DNA of 64,000 bases from Candidatus Synoicihabitans palmerolidicus (GCA_020809425.1 JAGGDC010000002.1:124001-188000), one strand, 5' to 3'. Positions 49,307-61,493 are shown, counted from the first letter of the stretch. Notes: generated by a model not told the origin, from the sequence alone. Translations and numbers: made by a program.

Positions 49307-50359
49307 TCACTTCACCTGCACCATGCGCCCTGTGTTGGCCGATTCATAAAGCGCCGCAATCAAAGCGACCGGCCCGTCGCGCCTCCGAACCATCGATCGT
49401 CAAGGGTCGATCGCCCCGCACCGCCGCCACCAAATCCTCGATCTGCCGTTTATGCCCTTAGATCGAAATCCCCCCCGGTGATCCGGCCCCTGAACCGAGC
49501 GACTCATCCCCCCCCCCCCGCTCGCACCACCGCATTTCCGGGCAGTTCCTCGCGAAATTCCCATTTCGTGATCACTCCATCCTCCAACCGGATCGAGCCG
49601 TTCTCCCCACACCACTCGATGCGCAGCGACCAGCCGGGCCACGCCGCCGTGGTCGCCTCGATCGTGCCCAGCGCCCCATCAGAAAGCGCAACACGCCACC
49701 GCCGTCTCCTCCGCCTCGATACCCGTGTGCACGCGACGCGTGGTAAAAGCCGCTACGTCTTCCGGCAACCCTGCCAGCCACTGCAACAAAGCCACCCCAT
49801 GGATCGCCTGATTCATCACCGTTCCGCCTCCATCCATCTTGAGCGTCCCCTTCCACGGGGACCCTTGGTAATACTCTTCCGTCCGAAACCACTTCACATA
49901 ACAACCCGCCATCGCCAACCGACCGAGGCGGCCCGCCTCCACCGCCGCCTTCACAGTGCGCGCGCCTTCACTGAACCGATTCTGAAATATCGGGGCCAAC
50001 CGTACCCCCGCCGCCTGGGCGGCGGCGGCGATTTCGTCCGCCCGCTCCGTCGTCGCCTCCAACGGTTTCTCCACCACCACGTGGGTTCCGGCACGAATCG
50101 CCGCCAACGCTGGCTCCAAATGCGCTCCGCTGGGCATGGTCACGCACAACACGTCCACATCCTCCCGCGCCACCATCTCTTCCACCGTGGCCGTGATCAC
50201 CTCCGCGCCATGTGTCCCGGCAAAAGCCGGACCACGCTCCGCAGACCGACTCACCACCCCGACCAATCGGGCACCGCTAACGGCATTGATGGCTTGAGCA
50301 TGAACACCGGCAATCATACCGGTGCCGACAATGGCGAATCCAAGGGGTTGGGTGGACAT
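49307..50359 (-). pseudogene. Gfo/Idh/MocA-family oxidoreductase 1 (degraded)
   Basis: ATG 50359 gives the NAD(P)-binding motif GFAIVGTGMIAGVHAQAI, then DVDVLCVTMPSGAH and VVVEKPLEAT with the family EKP motif, and an open first 227 codons. The second half is scattered over frames: FSDGALGTIEATTAAWPGW, IRLEDGVITKWEFREELPG and HKRQIEDLVAAVRGDRPL. Lesions are a shift near 49690, another at the C12 tract 49508-49519, an in-frame TAA at 49458-49460 and a shift near 49370. The family oxidises or isomerises sugars and inositols; the substrate cannot be told. It is convergent with the broken lipoprotein gene. Confidence 0.78.
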
Positions 50360-50469
50360 GGGAACCAAGCAAGTCTGCCCAATCCCGTCACGTCGAGCCG
50401 AAGTCTCACCTCAGCGGCGCCAGAGAGATTTCTGGTAGCGAATTCACTCCACTCGAGACACCATGCAGC

Positions 50470-50976
50470 TTAAAATGTCTTCGTCAGGAAGATCGCCTCA
50501 CCCACACCGGATTGTAGCGCATAGCGCTTGAATCCGGCGGCCAGGTAGGTGCGCATGGCCCGGTGGTTTTGATCGAGGACCTCGAGGGTGAGCTTACAAC
50601 ACCCAGTGGCACGGCCATGGTCCGCCACCGCCTCCAGCAACGCCCGACCCACGCCCTTGCCACGATGCGATGCCAGCACCGAGACGTCGTGCAGGTTGAT
50701 CAGCGGCTTGGCCGCAAAAGAGGAAAAACCCAGAAAACACACGGCAACCCCCACGGCCTGCTCTCCGTCGTAGGCCAAAAATACCCGCGTCGTCGGAAAC
50801 GCGCGCAACCCGGGAATGAGCCGTCCCTGTGACTCTTCACTCAACGGTGCCGCATCTCCCATGGGATCTCTTGAATAAGCGTCAACCATGGCGAGCACAT
50901 CAATTTGGTGCGCGGGATCTTCCAGGTCGGCCAACCCCACACGAAGCGAAGCCGAGGATTCAGAGGACTTGTTCAT
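50470..50976 (-). CDS. GNAT-family N-acetyltransferase
   Basis: A 168-residue acetyltransferase of the GNAT fold. The acetyl-CoA pyrophosphate loop is SHRGKGVGRALLEAV, preceded by the strand INLHDVSVLA and followed by TLEVLDQNHRAMRTYLAAGF, typical of motifs A and B. The substrate is unknown. Start chosen at ATG 50976 (MNKSSESSAS); the frame is open to 51027 but that extension is not protein-like. It is divergent from the RDD gene and intact. Confidence 0.85.
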   Translation of the reverse strand: MNKSSESSASLRVGLADLEDPAHQIDVLAMVDAYSRDPMGDAAPLSEESQGRLIPGLRAFPTTRVFLAYDGEQAVGVAVCFLGFSSFAAKPLINLHDVSVLASHRGKGVGRALLEAVADHGRATGCCKLTLEVLDQNHRAMRTYLAAGFKRYALQSGVGEAIFLTKTF

Positions 50977-51029
50977 GCCCTTACCTACGGCCGCAGATCC
51001 CGCCGTGTCCATCGGCCATCCCCCCACTA

Positions 51030-51949
51030 TTGACTCAAACGGGGTTCCCCGCTGACCCTCTCCGTTTTCTCGCTCGATCCTCCATCAGGACCGAAGACCC
51101 GTCCCTCGAAGCAGCCGCTGGCGCCCTGCCCAACCCAGTGGTTGAGCCATCTCCCGGCCGCTCCCCACGCCGCAAAGGCGTCGTCGATCCGGAACGATTG
51201 ATAATCGACGCCGCCTTGCTCGATACGCCGTTGGCCGCCGCCTGGCAACGCGGCAGCGCCATCGCGGTCGATTTGGCCTTCATCGGTTTTCTCTCCCTGC
51301 TGGCCCACTCCGTCCTGGGACTGCTCACTGGCGCGACCCTGGCCGCTCTAGGCTCTCGACGCGAGAGTGATGCCCGTATTTGGGCCATAGTGCGCTGGGG
51401 TCTGATCGGCCTCGGCACACTGGTCATGATCCTCTCCGTCGCCCGCATGGCCGGCCACCCGCTCGTGCGTAGTGGTGCCTTTAATCTCGCGCCAGCCAAA
51501 GCGGCTCCGAGTCTGGTGCCTGTGCAGGTTCCACCCACCGCTTCGCGCTCCGAATTGCGACAGGCCGTCGCCCAAATAAACGCCCAGGTGGAGCATTTAC
51601 ATCGTCAGAACGACGCGCTGCGGGACGAAATCCGGGGCAACTCATGGTTGCGACTCGCGCCGATTCCTCCCGCACCATGGGCTTCACCTTCGGTTGGGCC
51701 GGCGTGTATTTCACGCTCAGCACACTACTGCTGCGGGGTCGCACATTGGGCAAGGTGGTATTTCGCACACGCGTGGTACGACTCGATGGTCGCCCTCTCA
51801 CCGCCATGGATGCCTTCGCTCGCAACGGCGGTTACGCCGCCGGGCTGGCAACCGGCTTGCTCGGATTTGCCCGTCTGATGTGGGACCCGAATCGTCAGGC
51901 GATTCAGGATCGTATCGCCGGCATCGTGGTCATCTCCACCCGGCGCTGA
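51030..51949 (+). pseudogene. RDD-family membrane protein with coiled-coil insert (one frameshift)
   Basis: The first membrane segment is RGSAIAVDLAFIGFLSLLAH, the second VRWGLIGLGTLVMILSVARM. A soluble insert with a heptad-like helix (ELRQAVAQINAQVEHLHRQN) comes next. After a shift near 51640 the frame continues with FGWAGVYFTLSTLLLRGRTL and the RDD C-terminal signature DPNRQAIQDRIAGIVVI. RDD proteins are small membrane proteins, some linked to ion or osmolyte exchange; the insert between helices is unusual. No ATG fits; the given start is a TTG and is uncertain. The gene could make a truncated product. Confidence 0.65.
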
Positions 51950-53123
51950 TCGACGTCGGACGAGCGCAATCGCCACAAACCGATATCGTGTTCGTAAACT
52001 GGATACGCGATCCTATCGTCGAGCACTCACGCCCCATCAGCTAACCTCTGAAAAGGGTAACATTCCCGTGTCCGTAGTTCTCCAACAAGGGGTCTTTCCT
52101 TCCCCAGTCCCGCCACGCCACTCTCCCGACATTTCGATACCGCAAGCCCGTCAGCTCCTTAGCTCAATCCGCTGCCCCATTCGTGCCGCTTCGTAGATCG
52201 CCGTGATGAGGCGCATATCGCGCCGTCCCATTGCCCCCGGAACAACGGAGGGTGTTGCATTGATAACGTCCGCCGCAAACGCATCCATCTGCGCCGCCTG
52301 CTGAAAAAACCCATCGATCGGAGTCCGTGGCACCCCATCCATCATCATGCGTAAACCGTCATACGAATACGCGGGATCCACCCTCAACCGGTGCGCCGCG
52401 CTCTCCGCTTCAAAATGGTTCGAACCCTGCACACCACTGCTCGTTCCTTCCAACTTCGATCCATCCGCCCACTCGAGCACAAAGTTGATCGTCTCCTCCA
52501 CTTCGTTAAAATAGTCTGGCCGCGTCTTTGGAGATTCACTCGCCGTGACCGCCACCGGCATCTCCTCCCCTTTGGCCATCAGCGCGGACTGGATCACATA
52601 AATGCCCGTGTTTATCAACTGCCCGCCCCCCGCCACACCCGTTTCGATCCCATTCGGTATCCAAATCCACCCGACATCGCCACCGGTCCACCCCAAGCCC
52701 GTTGCGCTGCCAGTTCCTTCACTTCCTGGTGATACGGATGGTAGTGCAACCGGTAGCCCATCCCCAACCACACCTTCGCCGCCTCACACGCCGCCATCAT
52801 CCTGTCGCATTCCTCCACGCTCACCGCCATCGACTTCTCGCAAATCACATGTTTGCCCGCCCCCGCCAGAACGTCGCGCTCATGTAGACCCGGAGGCGTG
52901 ACACTGTAAACGATGTCAATCGTATCATCCTCCGCCAACCGATGCATGGTATCATAACTATATATACTCGATCTCTCAAAACCATACTCCCGAGCCCAGC
53001 GCCGCCCTTTGCCATGCGGATCCCCCGTGACCACTCCCTTTAATTCGCACAACTGGGTAATCTTCAATGCCGGTCCCCATTGCCCGCTCGAATACCCGCC
53101 AAGACCGCCGCAGTCCAACCCTG

Positions 53124-54370
53124 AGTGCACAGGCTGAGAGGGAGTGGTTCCCTTTCTCCTAATGCACTATAATGAATACTATACGTTTGATATTGGGATT
53201 GATGATTGGCGGGATTGAGGTTGCGGCAGGCCGCAGGAAGGGAGCGGTGAGCAGCTATACACAAGCCAGAGAGAGGACGACCGACTTGGCGGGCCGGTCG
53301 TCCTCTCTCTGGGAAAAACTCCGCGCTAGCGTCGTGGGCGCAGAGCGGAGGATTTGGAGTGGTGGCAAAAATACAACGGCGCATCACCGCCAAGGAACGC
53401 GAGGCGATGCATGCCGGTTTGGCCCAGGGCCCAGGGCAAAAGCGGCGCTCAGCTTGCCGCCGCCCTCGGCCGCGACGCCTCGGTGGTCAATTGCGAGATC
53501 ACCCGCAACGGCGGGCGCAACAGCTACAGCGGCATGGATGCGCAGACTCGCGCTTGCCGTCGGCCCAAGTGCGCCGCGCGCAACAAAGTCGCCGACACGC
53601 CCGCCTTGCGCGACGAGGTGCTGGCCCTGTTTGCCACCGACGCTACGCCCAAGCAAATCGAAGTCGCCTTGAGACGACGTCATGGCCTTGATCTGACCCG
53701 ACGCGTGAGCCACGAAACCATCTACGACTTCATCTACGTCCACGCCAAAGGCTCCGTTAAGAAGGAGTTGATCGCTTATTTGCGGCGCAAGAAGCCCCGG
53801 CGCAGTCCCCCCCCCCCCGCGCCAAGGGCAAGCTCTCGGGCCAGTTGCCGGGCGCAATCAATATCGGCGAGCGACCCGCTGAGGTGGAGCGCCGGGAGGT
53901 GCCCGGACACTGGGAGGCCGACTTGGTCATGGGTGCGGGCAATCGCACCGCCATTTTGGTCGTCACCGAACGGGTCTCCCGCTACGTGATGATCGTCCCG
54001 TTGGGCGGCGCCAAAGACGCGATCAGCGTCGCCCGCGCTCTCATCCGGGCCTTCAAACGCCTGCCCGCCCACCTGCGCAAGACCCTCACCTACGACAACG
54101 GCCGCGAAATGGCCCAACATGCCGCCTTCTCCCTTGCCACAAAAGTGGCGGTCTACTGCTGCAATCCACACAGCCCTTGGCAGCGCGGTGCGGTCGCGAA
54201 TATCAACGGTCTGATCCGGGAATACTTCCCTAAAGGCATCGACTTTAACACCGTCACCAAAGACCAAATCGCCAAAGCGGAGTGGCTACTCAATAATCTC
54301 CCTCGCATCGGGCTCGACGGACAGTCTCCCGCTGAAGTCTTTCATGCTATTATACAAAAACCTGTGCACT
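53124..54370 (+). mobile_element. IS30-family insertion sequence
   Basis: The element is about 1.25 kb, bounded by the inverted decamer AGTGCACAGG (53124-53133) and CCTGTGCACT (54361-54370), and carries one IS30-type transposase gene on the plus strand. It lies in an oxidoreductase gene on the opposite strand. A clear 2-3 bp target duplication is not seen. Confidence 0.8.
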
Positions 54371-54372
54371 AG
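53359..54372 (+). pseudogene. IS30-family transposase (two frameshifts)
   Basis: The GTG start at 53359 gives RRITAKEREAMHAGLAQG, an IS30-type helix-turn-helix. After a shift near 53430 the frame reads LAAALGRDASVVNCEITRNG and SHETIYDFIYVHAKG. After a second shift in the C12 tract (53807-53818) it shows the integrase-like core GHWEADLVMGAGNRTA (first Asp), TYDNGREMAQHAAF (second Asp) and NPHSPWQRGAVANINGLIRE, where the usual Glu residue of the family is replaced (GAVANIN in place of the common GxxENxN). The stop TAG uses the last base of the terminal repeat and two bases of the host gene. Inactive as read. Confidence 0.82.
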
Positions 54373-54466
54373 CCGCTTGACGCCGCCCCTCCACATTTCC
54401 GCCCGCATTCCTCCATGGCGAGTTCGCTATCGGTTAACGGCGTTCAACACACGTGAGTTAAGCCCA

Positions 54467-55393
54467 TCACCGAGCTTTAAAGAACCCCTGTTGCTTGTCG
54501 CTGATCGGGAGTCCCGTGCGAATCATAACCTGAAGCAGGTCCTCCCAAATCACCCGTTTCGACCGGTTCGACTGAGTCTGCAAAATGTAGCTCGGATGAT
54601 AGGTCACCATCACGGGGTGATCGCCAAACGCGTGCCACTTCCCCCTGATTTCACCCAAAGTCTTAAAACTGTCCGCCCCGAGTAACCCACGCGCCGCCGT
54701 CGCTCCCAGTGCGACAATCACATCCGGTTTCACCACCTCGAGTTGAGCTCTTAGATAGGGCAGGCAATAGGACAATTCTTCTGCCGTAGGTGGGCGATTC
54801 CCGATTTGCTCACGGCCGTCAATCGTCGGCATTTTGGGACGCCAGTTCATGATGTTCCCGATATAGACCTCCGATCTCTTCAAGCCCATCGCCCCGATCA
54901 TCTTCGTCAACAACTGCCCCGCCGGCCCGACGAAAGGTTCACCTTGGGTTTCCTCTTCCGCCCCCGGAGCCTCGCCGCAGAAGAAAATTGTCGCGTCCAA
55001 ATTACCCACGCCTATCATCACCTTTTTATTCGCAGAAATATTCTCCAAACATACCGGGTCACGCAAAACCGTGGTTTGCCGCGCGTCCCACTGCATTTGT
55101 TTATCCCCCTCAGGTAATTTCACTGTAGGCGGTAATGGCAAGGTCGCCACCGGGGTTTGCGGAGCGGGCGGCGCGACCACCTTCGGTTCCCACGAGGGAC
55201 CAGTGCGATCGCCTCCTTTTCGCGCAGAGGACTGGGGCTGACGTTCGGGCTCGCCTGCCGGCATCGCCGCCGCTCGCGCTCGGACCAAGGTGCGCAACTG
55301 CTCCATCGATTCGGGCGAAACCGAAACCGATGTCACTCCAGCTGTCTTCAGCCGGCGCAGCTCTTCCGTGAGCGCATGCAGGGTGGCGCGCAT
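54467..55393 (-). CDS. Uracil-DNA glycosylase, family 4-like
   Basis: The enzyme removes uracil from DNA at the start of base-excision repair. The C-terminal ~200 residues show GEAPGAEEETQGEPFVGPAG, YIGNIMNWRP, VALGATAARGLLG and VTYHPSYIL, the motifs of iron-sulfur-type UDGs. The N-terminal ~100 residues form a helical and proline-rich extension (ELRRLKTAGVTSVSVSPE, PPAPQTPVATLPLPP). Start chosen at ATG 55393, 13 bases after the ribE stop; 308 residues. Not all four usual cluster Cys residues are obvious, so cluster binding should be checked. It is intact and co-transcribed with ribE. Confidence 0.85.
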   Translation of the reverse strand: MRATLHALTEELRRLKTAGVTSVSVSPESMEQLRTLVRARAAAMPAGEPERQPQSSARKGGDRTGPSWEPKVVAPPAPQTPVATLPLPPTVKLPEGDKQMQWDARQTTVLRDPVCLENISANKKVMIGVGNLDATIFFCGEAPGAEEETQGEPFVGPAGQLLTKMIGAMGLKRSEVYIGNIMNWRPKMPTIDGREQIGNRPPTAEELSYCLPYLRAQLEVVKPDVIVALGATAARGLLGADSFKTLGEIRGKWHAFGDHPVMVTYHPSYILQTQSNRSKRVIWEDLLQVMIRTGLPISDKQQGFFKAR

Positions 55394-55406
55394 AAAACCT
55401 AGTGTT

Positions 55407-56003
55407 TCAGCCCAAAGTCGGCGCGACCAGCTTTTCCACGTATTTGCCGAGTTGATCGAATTCGAGATTAACGGCATCACCTGCTTTTTTAGTATGCAAA
55501 TTCGTCACCGCCACTGTATGCGGAATTAACCAAACCGCAAAAATGTCACCAGAGACCTCCGCCACCGTCAGCGAAATCCCGTCGATCGCAATACTGCCTT
55601 TGTGCACCAAATACCTTCCCATCCCTTGCGGCGCTCGCACCCGCAGGAATGTGTCCTTGCCCCGAGATTCCAAAACCTCGATTGCGCCGAGTCCATCGAT
55701 ATGGCCAGTCACAAAATGACCGCCCATTTTGCCATTGAAGCGCACCGCCCGTTCCAAATTCACCGTCCCTCCTTCGCCCAATGGATCCAATGTCGTCAGC
55801 CGCTTCGTTTCCGCCAACACCTCAAAACTCACGGTGTCAGTTGTAAATTCCACCACCGTTAAACAGCATCCATTGAGCGCAATACTGTCGCCCATCGCCA
55901 CTTCGACCAATGCCACCTTGGCTTCGACGACCAGTCTCCAACTCTCCCATCCCGCGGCAAACGAGCGGATCGTACCCGTCTCTTCGATGATACCTGTAAA
56001 CAT
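55407..56003 (-). CDS. ribE: Riboflavin synthase, alpha chain
   Basis: The enzyme makes riboflavin from two molecules of 6,7-dimethyl-8-ribityllumazine. The 198-residue protein has the duplicated lumazine-binding barrel: MFTGIIEETG, DSIALNGCCLTVVE and then in the second half GGHFVTGHIDG, GSIAIDGISLTVAEV and IPHTVAVTNL. It is intact. It follows the PDZ-protein gene by 59 bases and precedes the UDG gene. No FMN riboswitch is recognisable in the short leader. Supply of flavin fits the flavin-dependent complex I nearby, but no regulatory link is visible. Confidence 0.93.
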   Translation of the reverse strand: MFTGIIEETGTIRSFAAGWESWRLVVEAKVALVEVAMGDSIALNGCCLTVVEFTTDTVSFEVLAETKRLTTLDPLGEGGTVNLERAVRFNGKMGGHFVTGHIDGLGAIEVLESRGKDTFLRVRAPQGMGRYLVHKGSIAIDGISLTVAEVSGDIFAVWLIPHTVAVTNLHTKKAGDAVNLEFDQLGKYVEKLVAPTLG

Positions 56004-56062
56004 AAGCTTGGCAGTGGACTATAGGTCGGACGCTCCGAGCAAGTTCAGATCCTTCTTACCCC

Positions 56063-57464
56063 TCATTTCAATTGCACCCTCAAAACCGAGGTCTCCCCAC
56101 CTCGACTTACCAGCATCACTATCTCGGGACGTCCACTGGATTCCACTTCATCCAGAATCTCCTGCGCTTGGTCGAAACTGGTGATCGGTTGCCCGTCGAT
56201 TTCCTTTACCCAATCATCAAATTTTAATCCCGCCGTGCTCACGGGACTACTAGGCTTTACGAAATGAGCGATCACTCCATCCAGTGTGGTGGGGTTTTCA
56301 CGTCGAGCGACGAGGTCACTGTAAACCGTTTCCCGAATCGTCATTCCATAGGATTCCTAGTAATGGCGATCAGCCTCCTGTGGAGTCTTCGACGCACTCG
56401 CCAACGTGATCGGCAACTCAATTTCCTGCCGATCGCGCAATCCCGTGAGGGTTAACTCCGACCCCGGCAAACGTCGCAAAATATCCCGCTGCAAATAAGC
56501 CGTCATGACTTGGTTGGGCTTGAGCCGTGGCAACGGCACTCCGTCGAGAGCCACAATGATGTCGCGGGGCAATAATCCCGCCGTTTCCGCCGGACTACCG
56601 GTCAAGACTTCCGAGATCACCAAACCGGTGCCGGTGCCGAGGCCTAAAAACTCGGCCACTTCTGGGTCGACCGGATTGATTCCATCAATGCCGAACCACA
56701 GCAAAGGTCGGCCATAAGGGTTGGTCGGTACACGATCCACCGCCAGCAACACCTCGCTGGCCAGTCGAAACGCGGCGCACTCATCAGGATTGATCAAAAC
56801 CGACATTTCACCCCGGCGTCGCTGGGAGTAGATAATCGCCGTTTCGCCACACCCTGACGTGCCCAATCCCAGAAACTCACCCTGCCGATTAAAAACCGGC
56901 AACCCCGGCCCCGCAACCTCATCCAAAGCAATCCCGGTCAACTGCGGCAGTTCCTGCACCATACTCACTCGGCCGCCCAAATAGTACGGGCGAAACTCCT
57001 CATCCTTTTTGCGCAAACCAATTCTCCAAACTTCCTCCGCCACACGAAGAATGATGTAACCGGACTTCGGTAGAAAATCCGTGAGCGGTCGCAAGCCCGA
57101 GCGGTCTTCCGGCGCGACTCGCAAAAAATGCCACGTAGTGTAATCGTCGTGCCCGACGTATTCTGCCTTTGCATACTGTGTCGTAGGCGCGCATCGGGAC
57201 GATAAACTCGAATGTCGACCAACTGCTCCGGCGTGGCCCGATCACTAATGGCGCCGGACTCCAGGATAACGGTGCCTTCCCGATCGATGACCACGCCACA
57301 CGCGAAGTTCACCGTGCGATCGAGTTCATGCTCGATGCTAAATTCCACCGCCACCACCGAAGCCATTCGCTTTTTGTAACAGGTCCGGCAGATCGGGCTG
57401 CGCCCCCAAATCACCCCGCAGAGCAGCACCAACAATAAACGACAACGGATGAACAATCGGGAAA

Positions 57465-57468
<4 letters not shown>
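56063..57468 (-). pseudogene. Trypsin-like/PDZ protein without obvious catalytic triad (degraded)
   Basis: ATG 57468 overlaps the stop of the upstream htrA-like gene (ATGA) and encodes a signal segment (CRLLLVLLCGVIWG). The first domain looks like a chymotrypsin-fold domain (CGVVIDREGTVILESGAISD, LTGIALDEVAGPGLPVFN) but lacks a GNSGGP serine loop. Two PDZ-like domains follow (LVISEVLTGSPAETAGLLPR, KPSSPVSTAGLKFDDWVKEI). Lesions are a shift at about 57175 and an in-frame TAG at 56357-56359 between the PDZ domains. It may have been a non-catalytic partner of the preceding protease. Repaired length is about 465 residues. Confidence 0.65.
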
Positions 57469-58793
<1,325 letters not shown>

Positions 58794-58835
58794 TGACCGG
58801 GTTGCTGAAAGTGTCACAGTGGCCGATTCCATTCG

Positions 58836-61427
58836 ATGGCAACGCATAGCAAAGATTACGACCATTCCTCTATTGAACCCCGCTGGCAATCCTTCTGGGC
58901 AGACAACGGGGCCTTTCGCGCTGAAGAAGCGTCACCGAAACCCAAATACTACGTGCTCGACATGTTCCCCTACCCTTCGGGTGCCGGGCTACACGTCGGG
59001 CATCCCGAAGGCTACACCGCGACCGATATCCTCTCCCGCTACAAGCGCGCCCAGGGGTTCAACGTCCTCCATCCCATTGGTTGGGATGCCTTTGGTTTGC
59101 CGGCCGAACAGCATGCGGTCAAAACCGGCACACACCCGGCCACGAATACCGAGGCTAACATCAATAATTTCCGCCGCCAGATAAAGGCCCTCGGATTTTC
59201 CTACGACTGGGACCGTGAAATCAACACCACCGATCCTCAGTACTTCCGCTGGACCCAGTGGATCTTCCTCCAGCTCTTTAAACGCGGCCTGGCTTACGTG
59301 GACGAGCGCCCCGTTTGGTGGTGCCCCGCGCTCAAAACAGTGCTCGCCAACGAAGAAGTCGTCGACGGCAAATCCGAGCGAGGCAATCATCCGGTAGAGC
59401 GCCGCGCACTGCGTCAATGGGTCCTCCGGATCACCGCCTACGCCGAACGTCTGCTCGCCGACCTCGAGGGACTCGATTGGCCCGACTCCACCAAGCGCAT
59501 GCAACAAGCATGGATCGGTCGCAGCGAAGGCGCCGAAGTCCATTTCGGACTCGAAAAAGCGGGACTCGAGGACCTGGTGGTCTTCACCACGCGTCCCGAC
59601 ACCCTTTTGGGTGCCACCTTCATGGTGATCGCTCCCGAGCACCCCTACGTCGACAAACTCACAACGCTCGAACGTCGCGCCGACGTCGAGGCCTACCGCC
59701 AACAAGCAGCGGCCAAAAGCGACCTCGAACGCACCGACCTGGCCAAGGATAAATCCGGCGTGTTCTCCGGCTCCTTCGCCATCAATCCGATCAATGGCCA
59801 TCGTGTCCCCATCTGGATCGCTGACTACGTGCTTATGGGTTATGGCACCGGCGCCATCATGGCCGTACCCGCCCACGACGAACGAGACTTCAAATTTGCT
59901 CAGAAATACCAAATTCCGGTCGTTCAAGTCATCGAACCTTCCGACTACTCCAGCAACGGGGTGGCTCGACCCGAACTCCCTTATGTCGGCGACGGGGCCT
60001 TGGTGCACTCCGAAGGCTACTCCGGGCTTCACTGGTCCGAGGCCAAAAAGAAAATCACCGCAGATCTCACCGCCCAAGGTAAGGGCAAGGCCACCATCAA
60101 CTACAAATTGCACGACTGGCTCTTCTCACGCCAACGCTATTGGGGTGAGCCCATTCCTATCGTGTGGGTAAATGCCCAAGACTACGCCAGCATCAAAGAG
60201 TCCGGGCAGGTCGAACTGCCCGCGGACCCTGTTTCATACGAACAGGACGGAGTGGCTCATTTCGCCGTCCCCGTGCCCGACGACACCCTGCCACTCGAAC
60301 TTCCCGAGGTGGAGTCCTACTTGCCCAGCGACAGTGGTGAAAGCCCGCTCGCCAACTCCACATCTTGGGTCGATATTTGGTTTAATCCTGCTTCGGGCGC
60401 GTCTATACTCGCCTCGGTGGAATGCCCCTCCGGGGAAGGTTGGGTGCGCGCTCATCGTGAGACCAACACCATGCCGCAATGGGCAGGTTCCTGCTGGTAT
60501 TTCCTGCGCTACGTCGACCCCGCCAATCGTTCCGCCATCGCCAGCCAGGAAACCCTGAAATACTGGGGCACACCCGACCTCTATGTGGGCGGTGCCGAGC
60601 ACGCCGTCTTGCACCTTCTCTATGCCCGATTCTGGCACAAAGTGCTATTCGACATCGGCGTGCTGCCGCACGATGAACCCTTCCAAAAACTCTTCCACCA
60701 AGGAATTATTCTGGGAGAGGATGGCGAAAAAATGTCTAAAAACCGAGGTAACGTGGTGAGTCCCGACACCATCGTCGAGTCACATGGTGCCGATACCCTG
60801 CGCCTCTACTTGATGTTCCTCGGACCACTCGAAGCCATGAAACCGTGGAACCCCCGTGGTATCGAGGGCGTACATCGATTCCTCATGAAAGTCTGGCGCG
60901 AATTCGTCGGAGAGTCCGGTGGTGTCAGCGAAAAAGTCTCCTCCGTGTCCAGTGAAGAGTCGGCCGAACTCACCAAGACGCTGCACGAGACGATCAACAA
61001 AGTGACCGACGACGTGGAGAATCTTCGCTTCAATACCGCCATCTCCCAAATGATGATTTTTGCTAATACCTTGCAAAAATCGGCAAAAATTTCTGAAACC
61101 TCCGCCCGTAGCTTCGTCCAGCTCCTGGCTCCTTTCGCTCCTCATATAAGCGAAGAACTTTGGCAAATCCTAGGAGGTCGCGCACCGATTCAAGTCCATC
61201 CCTGGCCGGAGTTTAACCCGAGTCTACTCGTGTCTGACACTCAAAAGCTTGTGGTTCAGATCAACGGTAAACGACGAGGCGAAATTGTGATCCCCGCATC
61301 CGCCGACGAAGTCGCCGCCATGAATGCCGTTAAAACCAAAGAGTCCATCGCGAGCTATCTGACTGGCGCCACCATCCGTCGGGTCGTCTACGTCAAAGGC
61401 CGTATCCTCAATATTGTGATTGCGTAG
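58836..61427 (+). CDS. leuS: Leucyl-tRNA synthetase
   Basis: The class I synthetase charges tRNA-Leu. The 863-residue protein is full length, with the HIGH-type motif HVGH at residues 53-56 (PSGAGLHVGHPEGYTATD) and KMSKN at 632-636 (GEKMSKNRGNV). The CP1 editing domain is present (VFTTRPDTLLGATFMVIAP and GTGAIMAVPAHDERD), as is the C-terminal tRNA-binding domain ending in KGRILNIVIA. It ends with TAG, direct evidence that TAG acts as a stop here. It is intact. Confidence 0.97.
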   Translation: MATHSKDYDHSSIEPRWQSFWADNGAFRAEEASPKPKYYVLDMFPYPSGAGLHVGHPEGYTATDILSRYKRAQGFNVLHPIGWDAFGLPAEQHAVKTGTHPATNTEANINNFRRQIKALGFSYDWDREINTTDPQYFRWTQWIFLQLFKRGLAYVDERPVWWCPALKTVLANEEVVDGKSERGNHPVERRALRQWVLRITAYAERLLADLEGLDWPDSTKRMQQAWIGRSEGAEVHFGLEKAGLEDLVVFTTRPDTLLGATFMVIAPEHPYVDKLTTLERRADVEAYRQQAAAKSDLERTDLAKDKSGVFSGSFAINPINGHRVPIWIADYVLMGYGTGAIMAVPAHDERDFKFAQKYQIPVVQVIEPSDYSSNGVARPELPYVGDGALVHSEGYSGLHWSEAKKKITADLTAQGKGKATINYKLHDWLFSRQRYWGEPIPIVWVNAQDYASIKESGQVELPADPVSYEQDGVAHFAVPVPDDTLPLELPEVESYLPSDSGESPLANSTSWVDIWFNPASGASILASVECPSGEGWVRAHRETNTMPQWAGSCWYFLRYVDPANRSAIASQETLKYWGTPDLYVGGAEHAVLHLLYARFWHKVLFDIGVLPHDEPFQKLFHQGIILGEDGEKMSKNRGNVVSPDTIVESHGADTLRLYLMFLGPLEAMKPWNPRGIEGVHRFLMKVWREFVGESGGVSEKVSSVSSEESAELTKTLHETINKVTDDVENLRFNTAISQMMIFANTLQKSAKISETSARSFVQLLAPFAPHISEELWQILGGRAPIQVHPWPEFNPSLLVSDTQKLVVQINGKRRGEIVIPASADEVAAMNAVKTKESIASYLTGATIRRVVYVKGRILNIVIA

Positions 61428-61493
61428 GGTGATGAAAATCTTCCCCCCAGGGCATATATAGGACAAATGGTGGAAATATTTACGAAACTGTGA

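Larger units (their letters stand above)
52151..54408 (-). pseudogene. Gfo/Idh/MocA-family oxidoreductase 2, split by IS30
   Basis: The main part (53123-52151) shows GLGGYSSGQWGPALK with the Rossmann loop, IYSYDTMHRLAEDDTID, VTPPGLHERDVL, KHVICEKSMAVSVEE (EK motif), GMGYRLHYHPYHQE and GGGQLINTGIYVIQSAL, resembling glucose-fructose oxidoreductase-like enzymes. A frameshift lies near 52640-52680. The IS30 element at 53124-54370 interrupts the gene a few codons before the Rossmann loop; the putative start lies beyond it at ATG 54408 (MRAEMWRGGVKRL). Reading across the repaired junction also needs one further small shift. The substrate is unknown. Confidence 0.72.

Noticed and set aside
56004..56062. 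FMN riboswitch upstream of ribE
   Set aside because: The gap is only about 60 bases and none of the conserved RFN segments is present.
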